From Phoma sp. XZ068 (Eukaryota; Ascomycota; Dothideomycetes; Pleosporales; Didymellaceae): a DNA stretch of 64,000 nt. A program made the translations under genes and the position numbers. The notes under the pieces are model-generated. The model was not told the DNA's origin, ran no database searches, and worked only from the letters and a program-made list of their open reading frames with translations. Positions within the stretch are counted from its first letter, which is position 1, and every line of letters begins with the position of its first letter. The stretch is taken from contig RBKR01000017.1 of the NCBI GenBank assembly GCA_004835665.1, positions 434,001-498,000 of the forward strand. Reading direction: 5' to 3'. Below are positions 20,647 through 31,591 of this stretch, piece after piece.

Positions 20647-22239
20647 TCACTCCCAAACGAACTTCCGCACCACCTGGGCTCCATTGCGTGGCTCAAACCT
20701 GACATCAATGTCATGGTCTGGTTTGGGCATTGCATTCCACATGTCTGCATTGCGCTTTGTAGGTTGTTTCCACTCTCCATCCACGGGTACAACGTTGTAT
20801 TCGAGCAATACAATGACCGCTAAACTCAAGATGACATTCGTTGAGAAGTGTCGTCCGGGGCACATTGTCGTACCTGCACCGAAAGGACGAAAAGACGAAG
20901 TACTGGACAGGTTTTTCTTGGAGTTGGAACCCAAGAAGCGGTCATGATCGAATGTATCGGCGGAAGGTCCCCAGATATCTTTGTTATGGTGTACACTTTG
21001 ACCGGGTATCATGACAATACCATTCTTCTTGAGCAGATACTGATCATCCAAAGTAGTATCGTGCTGAACTTGCTTGATGTTGATTACAGTACTGTGGTAG
21101 CGTAAGGTCTCGTTCAGGACAGCAACAAGCGTGGGACAGCTGTCCTTGATAGCTCCGAGGTTGACGACTCGAACATGATCAGTGGTGGTACTATCAGTTA
21201 CCAAATTCAACTCTTCGCGGATGCTTGTCGTGAGGTTCTTGTTTGACAGAATGTGATAGAGAAGCCAAAAGGTCGTCACTGCGCCACTGCTGAGCATTGC
21301 TAGTGATGTGGCCATCTCCATCTTAGCAGCCTCCTGTGTGCTGAGGCCGTGATTTCTGTTGGCTTCATGCATCTCCGGAACCATGGGAAAAGCCTGGAGG
21401 TGGCCACCTGTCTTAAAGTATCTCATGAACGCACAGATGACTCGACTTCGTGCTTGAAGTGCTTTGCGTGCGGTCAGGGTTGGGAACGGACTGTACAGCA
21501 AGTGACTGATGCCTGGAACGAAGTCTCTACACGAACTATTAGCGAAGTGTCAGCAAATTCTATCTAGATACCTTACCTCCAGCTTGCTTCGATTATCGGA
21601 TCGTCATAAGGGTTCTCTGGTCCATAAATAGCGCCAGTCAACGCCAGGGTGAGCTCATGGCGGACCATCTCCTGTAGCCCATTCTGGGTACTTGTAGTGA
21701 ATTTGTTCGTCAAACTCGCCGTGAGTCTGTCGACCGCGGCTCTTGTTACGATTCTCAGCGAAGGGCCAGACAGCAGATATTTGTGTACACTCAAGCTGAA
21801 ATTGTTACCCTTGAGCTCAAACCCATTCCGAAGCGCATTTTGCGATTCGCTGTTTAGCCCACTGAAAAGCATACCAAAGTCCAACAGATTTGGTATGAAA
21901 GTCTGAGCATTGGCTTTGCTTTGGATGGCCTGAATCAAATGTGGAGCATGTACGACGTAGAGACGTTGAAATGGCATTCGCAGAGTCTGAATCGGCGATC
22001 GGAGACGATTGCTGTGGCAATGTCAGTGACTTCTTCTGGCAGGTATTTGTGTTCACATACCCCAGGCCAGTAAGGTAGCCTGCTCTCCATCTTGCAATAC
22101 CGATCATGGGCTCTATGAACGGAAATTTGCTCTCAGCGAGGCGAGGTTCCCGCCCGCTTTGAGTGGCGTGAAGTAAGAACTGTAAGAAAAGAAATATGAT
22201 GATAGCCACCGCAGCACCAACCATAAAAATAGGAGACAT
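20647..22239 (-). CDS. Cytochrome P450 monooxygenase, CYP7/CYP8-like
   Basis: Exons 22239-22061, 22011-21577 and 21526-20647 give 497 residues, normal for a fungal P450. The junctions restore GLG-NRLRSPIQTLRMPF and SWR-DFVPGISH. The N-terminus is one membrane anchor (VGAAVAIIIFLFLQFLLHA), so the enzyme should sit on the ER facing the cytosol. The I-helix area is SLAMLSSGAVTTFWLLYH, the K-helix ExxR is NETLRYH, and the heme loop is FRPFGAGTTMCPGRHF with the thiolate Cys. The usual Arg two residues before that Cys is Thr, as in the CYP7A/CYP8 clan. Fungal relatives are often labelled prostacyclin synthase or 7-alpha-hydroxylase-like. Substrate unknown; no partner pathway genes adjoin. Confidence 0.93.
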
Positions 22240-23361
22240 CTTGCTAGATTTGTCAGAGTGTGTTTGTATCGACAGTCCGCCCTGAGTACCACTTCCCTTC
22301 GTACACCCTGCATGTTTATATGCGCCATTCGGTTCAAGCAACTCAATGTGTCGTCGTGTCTAATGCTGAATATCCGATCTCCGAATATTGGACGGCGACT
22401 GAAGACAAACACTTTGACCAATAACAACCTGTTGAAGAAATCCTGTAAGCATCACCAAGGAGCCAAACGCCTTCCTGATGCCGCATGCGTGATTATGGAT
22501 GTCCAAGCGAGCTCAGGGCATGATAGACAGTATCTATACTTCGCCAAGTTTGGCCTTGGAGCACCGAAAATAGCATTAACACAAAGGTCAACCCTTGTTG
22601 AGGTGAGTTCCCGCGAACCCGGTTAAACGATTGGGAAGTGACTTGGATAAGGGCGGCAGACTGTGTAGAATCGAGTCAAGCATCATGGCTCCAAAGATGA
22701 GGGTCTGTCATGAATAGCTGAGCGTCGCCGACTCCCTTGCGCTAAAGTCTCGGTGGCTGACAGGTCCGGACACAGAAATGGGTGTTCAGCGTTAGACCGG
22801 TCGTGCAGACAAAGGGGTGTCGTCCATGAAGAACACTGCTAGAAGTCAGAGAACAACGACATGTGCCAGAATATCGTTTCAGAATAAGCCAGGGGTGTCT
22901 CATTGGGTACAAGGCGCGGACACTGTTTCCCAGCAACCAGGTCATGAGCATGGCTATTCGTTTGCCGATGTCAGTTGCGGCTTGGTGACGTCAAAATGAG
23001 ACAACCGAGGCTCGGTTACAGCGAACGATAGTGAATCAGGTATGCGCGACACGTGAAGTGTAAGCTAGGGCTCGCTTGCACAGAGGAAAGGAAGCGTTGA
23101 GGATGGTGGGAAATGGATATCGAGGCGGTTGGTACGGCCCGGGCCAGTTGGCGAGTGTGGCGTCAACACACGAAAAAAGTGGGGCAGTCTTTCGTGAACA
23201 TCGCCGCCCCTTATTCATTACAGCAACTGAAAAGTTTCACAGACTGTACGTATCATAAACAGCCAAAAGATCAAGCATCGCTTACAAATACGTATTCCAA
23301 ATTTTGAAAGGCTAATTCGAAAGTCACATTCCATTTTAAGAACCGCAACGCACCTAATGCG
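22240..23361. other. Intergenic, P450 promoter region
   Basis: 1.1 kb with no supportable gene. TGACGTCA occurs at 22986-22993. The first 300 bp should be the P450 promoter, the last part the 3' flank of the next minus-strand gene. Confidence 0.5.
22986..22993. promoter_or_regulatory. TGACGTCA (CRE-like bZIP site)
   Basis: Perfect palindrome about 750 bp upstream of the P450 start codon, far for a fungal promoter element. Role uncertain. Confidence 0.25.
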
Positions 23362-24026
23362 TCAGTTGCTGTGTCCTGGCTGTGAAGCTAGACCTCCGCA
23401 CATCACGCCAGTATCGCCAACCTGGCAGTTAATTGCTGGTAAAGGAGGCGCAGTTGCAATGGCGTAGATAGTCGACTGCAGTCCAGAGATAGTAATTGTG
23501 ATCTGGCCTGTCACTAGGGAAGTCTCAGTGACAGTGTTCGTCTTGGTCACAGTAGATTGCAGCGGTGTCGGTGACGGCGTCGTCGTTCGCAATGAAGAAG
23601 TTACAGACAAGACATCTTGATCTTGATTTAAGCGCCGCACACCTTGGCTGATGTACACCGCAGCGGCTACTGTTGCACCGATCATGACGACGAAACACAT
23701 GCAAACGATACGGATCTTGTTGTTGAAGATGACGGTGCTGAGATATGAATTCCTCTCACCGGAGCGGGTAGGAAGGTGCTCTGGGAACTTTTCAAGTTCT
23801 GGGCTGCTGAGGTCCTCGAAGTCGTTGCGGTTGGGTAGATTAGAAGGGCCATGTCTCAAGATCTGTAAGCAGCTGATCCGACTCGTCGGTTGAAGCGTTG
23901 TTTGGAGATACTTTTTCTCGGAACCGATTGATATACAGTTACGACCCTTAAAAAAATGCATTCACAAAACAGGTAGTGCGGCTGTTCACTCACAATGTTG
24001 AATGACGATCGTCGTAAAGAATTCAT
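23362..24026 (-). CDS. Small single-pass membrane protein with Ser/Thr-rich region, unknown
   Basis: The favoured model has exons 24026-23994 and 23946-23362, joining MNSLRRSSFNI to GRNCISIGSEKK through a 47-nt intron (GTGAGT...TTTTTTTAAG), 205 residues. An unspliced alternative starts at 23961 (MHFFKGRNC). The first 90 residues are hydrophilic and likely cytosolic. One membrane span follows (IVCMCFVVMIGATVAAAVYI), then a Thr/Ser-rich outer segment with TTTPSPTPLQSTVTKT and repeated TxT. The short C-terminus has a Cys pair (NCQVGDTGVMCGG). A cell-surface role is suggested by layout only. It lies next to a gene with the same layout at 24.4 kb. Confidence 0.6.
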
Positions 24027-24371
24027 GGTGCTAAATGTACACTACAGGCGAACACTGGAATAGAAGGATAGTACAAAATGAGCTCTCACAGTAGTATGAT
24101 GTACACAACACTCCAGACTGGTCGAAAAGCCTCGTGATTTTCTTCATCCACAATGTAAAATCTACATCTACGATGAAAGGCACCTGGAACGGAATCCAGC
24201 GCGTCGAGACAGTCCCGAGGTCGTTCAAGATCGATGACAAGAGACACAAACCCACTGAGACCGCTTGCTGACCCCACAGCTAGTCTGGTGACCTTCGCAC
24301 GAGAGACACCTCTTTTTGCACTGCTCCCTCAGCGCCCAGGCTCCAGAGAAAGGCAGTCCCCAGTCGATGTA
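24027..24371. other. Intergenic
   Basis: 345 bp between two minus-strand genes of similar layout. No further coding signal recognised. Confidence 0.45.
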
Positions 24372-24857
24372 TCACATAATGGGGTGGTCTAATGATGCAG
24401 ATGTGCCAGACGTCATGGTAGCTGAAGGGCTTCCGACCCGAGTAGGACGAAGCGGCGCCTCCGGCGTGAGCGTTGCGCGAGGTGTCAGCGAGAGGGTGAT
24501 CGTCGAGGTAGCAAATGATGGTGCGACGAGGTGCGGTACACGAGTAGTAGTGTAGATGAATGCTGTGGCATTCTTGTAGATGGTCTGAACTTCGAGAGGG
24601 GCTGACATAGTATTGTTCGAATCGATGTAACTATTTGGGGTCGTTGCTGCGTGGTTGTTGCGGCGTGTAAGGGCGACACCCCAGAGGACAGTGGCGATGA
24701 TAAACAAGACGGTTCCGATGATGCCACCTCTGATCAGAACACGCTTTGTGCCCATCAATGTGCGATGAACGCCTAATTGGTGCTCCAGGTTGCGCGGATA
24801 GTGTGGGCGGTTTGGATCGTCATGGTCAGCAGGGATGCGGATAGGCTTTGGCGACAT
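24372..24857 (-). CDS. Small single-pass membrane protein with Thr-rich region, unknown
   Basis: An intronless ORF of 161 residues from ATG 24857. A hydrophilic, Pro/His-rich N-terminus (MSPKPIRIPADHDDPNRP) leads to one span (GGIIGTVLFIIATVLWGVAL) near residue 45, then RRNN and a Thr/Ser/Pro-rich outer part with three N-x-S/T sites. No conserved domain is recognised. A further 3' exon cannot be ruled out, because the C-terminus ends without a distinctive motif. Same layout as the neighbour at 23.4 kb, but alignment by eye shows no clear homology. Confidence 0.55.
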   Translation of the reverse strand: MSPKPIRIPADHDDPNRPHYPRNLEHQLGVHRTLMGTKRVLIRGGIIGTVLFIIATVLWGVALTRRNNHAATTPNSYIDSNNTMSAPLEVQTIYKNATAFIYTTTRVPHLVAPSFATSTITLSLTPRATLTPEAPLRPTRVGSPSATMTSGTSASLDHPIM

Positions 24858-25191
24858 CGTGGAGTTGTAGGAGACCGTACTTTATTGGGGGGCATGGTTT
24901 CAAGTGGTTGAAGAGTGATTGACACGGAGCTCCTGGGATGTGAGTGCGGTTTCTGAAGGAAGGAGTGGTCTAAAGCCGATTTGATACGCCATTCACCAAC
25001 AGTAGGATTTGTTTGCACAGTGCATGTGGAGCCAGCAAACGCAACTGCGCCAGATCGTTCGCATTGGACGCTTATCGTGTATCACGACCATAGGGTTGCC
25101 CAGTGAGCGGCTAGGTGTCTGTTAAAAGCAGACTGTAGGGGAAGACGATCGCTCGCCACAAATTCAGTGGCTGAAAAATTCCTGTTTCAGC
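24858..25191. other. Intergenic
   Basis: 334 bp; promoter of the small membrane-protein gene and 3' flank of its minus-strand neighbour. Nothing else seen. Confidence 0.45.
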
Positions 25192-26241
25192 CTAGAATCC
25201 TGGGAACACATCTGTATCTGAGCTTTCTACCGTCATCCTGTATTCTTTAGCTTCAATCTCACAGAATTCTTCCTTGTGCCAACGCACCTTCAAGAATCTT
25301 TCAAGAAACCCTTGGCACGAAAAGTGCGCGTTGCTGGGTGTGATCAGATTTTCTAGCTCGTAGCGCCAGATTTGTTGGCCGTCCTGAAACCGTACATTCG
25401 ATCCAGGGTCGATAGAGATAGCTAGTGCATAGCCAGCTCGTCGCAATCGTATCAGAGTTGGAAAGATGATGTTGAGTACGCGGGCTAGGAAGTGAGCTTG
25501 TCGCTCTTGCAGATTCTTTGACTCGGAAAACCAAGGCAATGGCGACTCTAAAATAACATATATCTTCGCGCCAGGTCGCAAGAGGAAGAGGTATTCCATG
25601 TTCTTCAACAGCAGGCTCGGTGGTGAGGGAATTCCATTCGCGTCTGCAGCGGGCCACAAGTCTAAATCGCATTGAAGAACCTTGAAGCTTGCCTTCCCAA
25701 TCAGCTCTTGCCGCGTACATTGCAGGGTGGCATCGATCTGTGCCAGTAGATGTGGTAGGAAGTCAAGACTCCTGTCGAAGTCGAACCGGACCAGTCGATA
25801 CCAGGATTCTGTCAATTCTCGAAGTGTTGCGTCTCCGGTAAAGTCCTTGTTCCAATAGTGTCTTGGTGCCTTTGGGTCGAGTGTGTTGTAGTAATGGAAC
25901 AATCGAGCGTGGACCCCATCTTCAAGCAGCAGATACCCAAATATCATGTCCCTAAGCTCCCTTGGAAGGCAATGCTGTACAGCCAAACATACACTGAGAC
26001 ATTCTCTCTTTGATTGCCTCTCTTCCGAGACCTTCAAAAAAATTTGGCTCCTCAAATCTCTGGTCCGGCTTCTGATACACGTCATCGCAGGAAGGTAGCG
26101 GTTCTGCTTGAAAGTTGAGTGACGTGAAAATTGAGAAGAGACCCTGTGTTTACACGATTCAATCAACAAGTTAGCGGGTAAACCCGGTCTTGCGAAAGAG
26201 ATTGTTCGCCGATGGCGGCATTTCCGAATGGAGCCCGTCAT
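25192..26241 (-). CDS. Hypothetical protein with F-box/2EXR-like LPxELRDxIF segment
   Basis: The frame is open up to 26364, but only TTG is available there. The first ATG is 26241 (349 residues) and a second is 26085. The N-terminal 60-90 residues are basic and unconserved in look. At the core, HCLPRELRDMIFGYLL matches the start of fungal 2EXR/F-box-like domains, which often read LPxELRxxIYxxxL. The rest is a mixed alpha/beta sequence with Trp-rich spots (HYWNKDF, DLWPAADANG, RWHKEEF). Proteins of this type are numerous and mostly uncharacterised in Dothideomycetes and Sordariomycetes. Function unknown; a missing intron near the N-terminus would change the start. Confidence 0.6.
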   Translation of the reverse strand: MTGSIRKCRHRRTISFARPGLPANLLIESCKHRVSSQFSRHSTFKQNRYLPAMTCIRSRTRDLRSQIFLKVSEERQSKRECLSVCLAVQHCLPRELRDMIFGYLLLEDGVHARLFHYYNTLDPKAPRHYWNKDFTGDATLRELTESWYRLVRFDFDRSLDFLPHLLAQIDATLQCTRQELIGKASFKVLQCDLDLWPAADANGIPSPPSLLLKNMEYLFLLRPGAKIYVILESPLPWFSESKNLQERQAHFLARVLNIIFPTLIRLRRAGYALAISIDPGSNVRFQDGQQIWRYELENLITPSNAHFSCQGFLERFLKVRWHKEEFCEIEAKEYRMTVESSDTDVFPGF

Positions 26242-26855
26242 GGTGTTGTCAAAGGCAAGTGGCGCGAGGCGATGTAGCCGCGTGAAAGACTGATAAGTGC
26301 GCTCAGTCGCGGCAGAGAAGGGAGCAGTCCGTTCAACAGGAGAGATTCTGCAGATAAGTGACAAGCCTGGATATTTGTGGCGCGTCCGTTATCTGTGTTG
26401 AGCAATCGACATACAGCTAATGGTGACGTTGGAGTAAGACCGACAAAGCCCCTCCACAGCTCGCAGAAGACTCCGTAAGTCTAGTGTTTATCTTGAATCA
26501 GTGAGTAGAGAAAGCTAAGACCAAATCCTAATCGAGCTTCTCCTCATGCATTTAAGTGCTTTTTGCCGACGTCTAGATTCAAATCGCGCCCAAACCATCT
26601 TGCAGAGTTGGTACCGAGGTGATGAACATGGGGTAGATACTCCAACATTGTCCTAGCAAAAAGGACCGAGATAACCAACTGACCCAGCATTTGAGGAGAG
26701 ATCAATACGACGGATGACGGATGGTCAATTGAGGAGTCGAAGAAAGCGGAGGTTCGCGTGAGGGGTGTCGCTAGTGCGTCTTACTCAGAAAGTGGGGTCT
26801 TTTCGGGGTTGTTTTTGATTCCATTACTCTGAACCACAACCTTCGCGTCCCCGCA
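26242..26855. other. Intergenic
   Basis: 614 bp. It holds the promoter of the hypothetical gene and the 3' flank of the pectinase gene. No gene seen. Confidence 0.5.
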
Positions 26856-28250
26856 TTAACAACCTCCTGTAGCACTTCCACCAACACAGACCGGTCCCGT
26901 ACACTCCCAACCTTTATTTTCGATTACATTTCCACACAAATAGTTCGGCACAGTGGTACCGTTGCCTGCATATCTTACGTCGACATCGCTCAAGGCAATG
27001 TTCGTACATGGTGCCACCGCACTGCACTGCAGACTCACAACTCTGCGATCTTTTGTGGTTCCCTTCAGGCCCTGGATGTTCACATCTCTAATTTGGAACT
27101 GGCTGTTGGTGCAATTGCCGACACCAGGTGCGCCACTGAACCTCGTACATTGACTAATGGTAAACAAACCTCCACGCGCGTTCTTCACGGTTAGGTTCTT
27201 CATCTGCAAATTCTGAGCGAAACCGAGACCGCCCCCGCCGCCGTTCGGAGGGAAACCAACGCGGTCATTGGTCCAAGTCTTGAAGTAGAAAGCGTGCAGT
27301 GTGTCTTCGAAGTAAACGTTCTCGGCGCGGATGTTCTCTATGGTCTCGAAATTGCCTTGGTATTGTCCAATCGAACCGATTGCAATGCCAAGGCCGTGGT
27401 AGAAGTGCGAGTCGAGCAGTGTGATATTGGTGCTGTTTGCCTTGGCGGAGAATGAGTCGTCGCCATTGTAGACTGTCCAGTTTTTGAACAACAGGTTTGA
27501 CGAAAAGAATGTGTCAGCGCCGTCCGTATTTGCTGCGAGAGTTGTAAGTCTGATCTAATGAGACGAATTGACCATGTACAGGTGACTCACAGCTTGAGAC
27601 CACATTACCAGTGTTGTTAATAAAGATATCCTGCCATACGCTGTCGTAGCTGCGAATAATGGACATCGTCCACATTTGGCTTCTCAGGAATCTTAGACCC
27701 TTCACAACTGAGTTTGTGAGTCCGTCGAAGGTAATTTGATGAGGACGGCCGGGATAGTTCGATGTATTGGACTGCTTCCTGATCCATTGATACCAATAGT
27801 CTCCATTGCCGTTCAATGTACCGACACCGTGGCCATCAATACGGACATTGTTGCCGCCAAGAACGAAAGCCGTGGATTGGTTTTGATAGCCGACTGGAAG
27901 GGATGCATTTAGCCAGTATTGGATGTCAGTGCTCCACTGTGACAATGTCAGAAACCACGCCATAATCATGACTTCAACAAATTTCAACTCACAAGCAACT
28001 CGCCCTGCACATCGATATCGACGTCCTCTAGATCAGTAATATTTAGGACCGAATTGACGTAGTATGTCGTGGGTTCAAAAACGATTTTGCCATGGCGGCC
28101 GCACTCTTTGAAAGCTGCCCTGATAGCAGGTGCATCGTCGGTCTGATTGGTGCCGCTTGCTTTGATGGTGCAAGTCTTACGGTTCTGTGCTGGGCTTGCA
28201 CCAGTATGTAAGGCGAGCAGCGCAATTGGTAGAAGGTGTTCAAGTCTCAT
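26856..28250 (-). CDS. Exo-polygalacturonase, glycoside hydrolase family 28
   Basis: Exons 28250-27993, 27936-27591 and 27532-26856 join to 426 residues. A signal peptide (MRLEHLLPIALLALHTGASP) indicates secretion. GH28 catalytic motifs are present: NTDGADTFFSSNL with its Asp created at the exon 2/3 junction, YNGDDSFSAKANSTNI with the Asp pair, YHGLGIAIGSIGQYQG with the His, and the substrate-binding FKTWTNDRVG (the RIK position). The GFPPNGGGGGLGF loop is typical of fungal exo-polygalacturonases of the PgaX/RgaX group, not endo enzymes. Many glycosylation sites are visible. It would release galacturonic acid from the non-reducing end of pectate, fitting a plant-associated lifestyle. Confidence 0.95.
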
Positions 28251-29259
28251 GTTGGCGATTGGTTGCTACGTTCAGTACTCTCACAGTTCTCTTAAGTGCT
28301 CCTTGTATCTTTTTCTAACGATGCTGTATGCGAAAGGAGAACGGAACAACGGCAGCCTTCCTGTTTTCGGTTTTATCCACCAACCGGTCGGATCGTCTGC
28401 CTCTTGAAGCTGCGAGCCATGAATGACATGCTACTTGCGCAAGTAAAATGCGGGCAACAATATGCGGGGAAGGTTTACCCCAGTGATTCCAGAGAGTTGC
28501 ACGAATCGGGGGTTTCCCTCTAGTTAGGAAAGTCGTTGATGCTGCAGATCTCGAAACGAGGCTGTGTAGCTCGGTTATCATTCACCCGATTTCCCATCGG
28601 ATCGGCCCTTTGTCTGCTCCAGAGTTGACTGTGGGGGCGGGAAAACTATCACCGTCTCGACTAGCATGGTCGTGAGTTTTCTATATCTCATTTCCTTTCA
28701 TTCATTATCACGACAGTCATGAGAACTAAGAATGTCCGGGTTGTCGGTAACGCCATCCACCTGGACACCGGGCCTTCTCAGGTACCTGCCGAATATTAGC
28801 CTCTTCAATTCAAATTAACCTGAAGGCGGACTAAACGACCCTTACAGATGAGTCTCTTTTGAATACTACGAACGTGATTACAAGCCTGATACTGAGCTTG
28901 ACGATAGTGAACATGGTGCTTAACAGCACAGATATAAGTGAGGTTTACGGCACATGGGGATTATTGTTGCGATCAGGATGCGCACAAAGAACACCAACTT
29001 GGAAGCAATGGAGTCTTAGGTTCTTCACCTCCTCGCGCTTTGCAGTGCATCCTGCACCGTCACTCTTAGACTTGGAGATCTAAGCATACAGACTAGGTTT
29101 TTTTGGAGAGGGAGACGAAGCTTAAGAATTGGGCAAGGCTTTAAGAGGCTGTCGTATACACTGCACCACCCTAAGCTGATGTATATTACCAGGGTAGTTT
29201 AGGCTATATTACTATAAATCCCTTGGCATCAAATGCGACCTTACGTCTCGGTTCTTGGA
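28251..29259. other. Intergenic
   Basis: 1.0 kb containing the pectinase promoter. Small open frames have no features. No pectin-regulator site could be assigned with confidence. Confidence 0.5.
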
Positions 29260-30156
29260 TTACCAATTGAGACCATCCCGCTCTAGTGTCTGCGATAGCT
29301 TCGTAAGAGGGATACCATACTGCTTCAATGCCTCGATATCGACGCCATACCCTACATCGCGTTGCCATATTTGTGCAGACGAGATAAGATTGCCTTGAGC
29401 CACACGCTTCCTTGCCTCTTCGTCACTAGTGAAATCGATAGCGACTTGTTGACCGCTGATTCTGCTAATTATCTCTGCAATCTCCGCAGAAGTCAGCTTT
29501 TCAGCAGCAAGAGGAATTTCCTTTCCCGAAAAAATGGACGGTGAACTGAATGCAGCGGCAGCGAACGCTGCGATGTCCTCCGTATCGATGATATGAAGCT
29601 CGGTGTCGGGTGTATACGCAACTTCGGTTTTGTTTGTATCTGCAAGACCAGGAAAGAGATAATCAACGTCTGGACGGCAGAAGTTCTGAGCGAAGAATGC
29701 GGGGCGCAGAATGGTCCAGTGTTCCAATCCCGCTGTACGCACCAAGTCTTCGATGGCCTGCTTGTTCTTCCAATACCAGCCGAGTGGGTAGTCGTCGTTC
29801 CAACCAGGGAAGCTCGTGTGTTCACCCGTACGTGCCACGCTGGTGTAAACAACGCTCTTGACGCCCTTGTTCTGAGCGGCCTCAATGACGTTCTTGGCGA
29901 AAGATACCTCATTCTGTGGATTGGCGGGGATTGCAAAGAACAAACACTCAACGTTGTTCAGAGCATTCTCGATTGTTCCCACATCGCCAAGATCTCCGGT
30001 ATGTAACTCAGTTCCCATAGACAGCAGCTTTTGGGCTGCGTCGGACGAAGTGTTTCGGAGCAAGGTATGCACGGTGAATCCGCGCTGGAGGAATGCCCTA
30101 ATGGCCGCCTGCCCTTGTTTCCCAGCGCCGGGGACAACCAATACAGACTTTGGCAT
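29260..30156 (-). CDS. NmrA-like NAD(P)-binding protein (atypical SDR)
   Basis: An intronless ORF of 298 residues from ATG 30156 (MPKSVLVVPGAGKQGQAAIR). Three more upstream codons exist but begin with TTG. The N-terminal Rossmann motif is GAGKQGQ, followed by the FTVHTLLRN strand that discriminates the cofactor. YTSVARTGEHTSFPGW and the ADTNKTEVAYTPD segment suit the NmrA/HSCARG group, which binds NAD(P) and may act as a redox sensor or reductase rather than a classic dehydrogenase: the YxxxK pair is not evident. Cytosolic. A 9-bp direct repeat lies in its promoter about 90 bp upstream. Confidence 0.88.
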   Translation of the reverse strand: MPKSVLVVPGAGKQGQAAIRAFLQRGFTVHTLLRNTSSDAAQKLLSMGTELHTGDLGDVGTIENALNNVECLFFAIPANPQNEVSFAKNVIEAAQNKGVKSVVYTSVARTGEHTSFPGWNDDYPLGWYWKNKQAIEDLVRTAGLEHWTILRPAFFAQNFCRPDVDYLFPGLADTNKTEVAYTPDTELHIIDTEDIAAFAAAAFSSPSIFSGKEIPLAAEKLTSAEIAEIISRISGQQVAIDFTSDEEARKRVAQGNLISSAQIWQRDVGYGVDIEALKQYGIPLTKLSQTLERDGLNW

Positions 30157-31132
30157 GGCGAACAAAATGTAGGTAATGTATTCTTGAAGGAGAGAATGTG
30201 ATGTGCTTTGACCTATGACCAGTGATGGTATAAGTATACGTTGAATACGTTGAATACGTTAGCTTGTCTCACACAGTGCAATGCTGATTAATATCTTGCA
30301 CGAAACCAAAGTTTCTTTATGGCGTGCTTATCCTCAAGTGGAGACTCAGAGGGACAGAACTCTAGTGGTCGGAGGGTGAGAAGTATAGAGATCGGAGGAT
30401 CGGACGAAATGAGTCGGAAGAGCTGTGAAGCTAGCCACATACTCATTGAGCGCAGCAACTGTGGAACAACAAGATCCTCCTCTTCTGATATACTGTTACG
30501 TCCATCATGTCAGTCGAAAGAGGTCACATCTGTCGATTCAACCACACTGTCTTCCTCTAGGGTGGATTCTTGTGGCATCTCGTGGCAATGAGCCGTAGTG
30601 TTTGTCACCGTGCTGGGGCTATGGCCAGTGTAGAGGTGTGCAAAAAGATATCTTAGCATCAACACGAATACATGTGCCCAAAAGGCCTCTGCTGTTAGGT
30701 TGGGACTTTACGAGAATCTAGAAGCGTCATATAGGAGACAACTGACTATCGAACTGATGCAATGGGTAGGGTTGGAAAAGTTCCTGGTCCCAAAACATGG
30801 ACAGCGTAAGACTTCAATCCAGAATCCCCTTTCTAAATTAGTAAATTCAAAAATTCGTGCGGTGTGCTACGAAAGACTAGAGAAGGAGTATTCGAACAGT
30901 GGATCGTCCTACCCCAGACCTAACCCGAAACACTCAGGGTCCAGGCGCTTGGCGCTAACGTCACTCCCATGCATCCACCCAGAGCCTCAATCCCCAAACC
31001 CCAATCCTCAACTCCGGTACATACACGTAACCACCCTCACTTTCCCGTCTACCTACTCTCATAGCTATACCTATAACGCCTCGTGCACGCATACCTCAAA
31101 CCCCGCGTCTGTACGAGCAGAACGAAGCAGCG
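30157..31132. promoter_or_regulatory. Divergent promoter region, NmrA-like (-) and SFT1 (+)
   Basis: 976 bp between divergent starts. Contains tandem CGTTGAATA repeats at 30239-30256. The segment just before SFT1 is rich in CCCAA and C/T, as expected for a 5' UTR. No gene seen. Confidence 0.5.
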
Positions 31133-31591
31133 ATGTCGGATGCCTACGAGCGCGAACGGCAGAATAACTCGCGCCTCGATGAACTGTCCGCGAAAGTGAC
31201 CGCGCTGAGGGGCGTGACGATAGACATCTACGATAATGCGCGGGATCAGGGCGTTATTGACTCGACGGTACGTCACTCCAGCTTCCATGACATTGCGCGC
31301 CACGCACCAACTTCCAATCAAGCGACAACGCTCCGCCACGGCATAGCACACGGATTTTTGAACCCTAGAATAGCTGTCTTTTTAAACAGTGAGGGGACTA
31401 TATACCGGTTCGAATAACTGACAACCCCACAGACCGAAACATTCTCCACCTTCTCCACGAACCTGAAGGGGTCTGCGAGCAGACTGACACGCATGGCGGC
31501 CTCGGGAAATAAAGTCGCCGTCCTCAAACTCAGCGGGATTATTATCGGCACCGTACTCGTCCTGTACTTTTTGTACCATCTAGCGTTCTAG
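31133..31591 (+). CDS. SFT1: Golgi Qc-SNARE Sft1
   Basis: Exons 31133-31267 and 31433-31591 encode 97 residues. The 165-nt intron (GTACGT...CCACAG) is longer than most here. The SNARE helix reads RLDELSAKVTALRGVTIDIY then DNARDQGVIDST, with the zero-layer glutamine at residue 39 (ARDQG). It continues over the splice junction as TETFSTFSTNLKGSASRLTRMA. A C-terminal anchor follows (LSGIIIGTVLVLYFLYHLAF), giving a tail-anchored protein. Length and layout match Sft1/Bet1-type SNAREs, which act in retrograde and intra-Golgi vesicle fusion with Sed5. Bet1 itself is an alternative, but the short N-terminus favours Sft1. It could easily be missed, because each exon is short. Confidence 0.88.
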
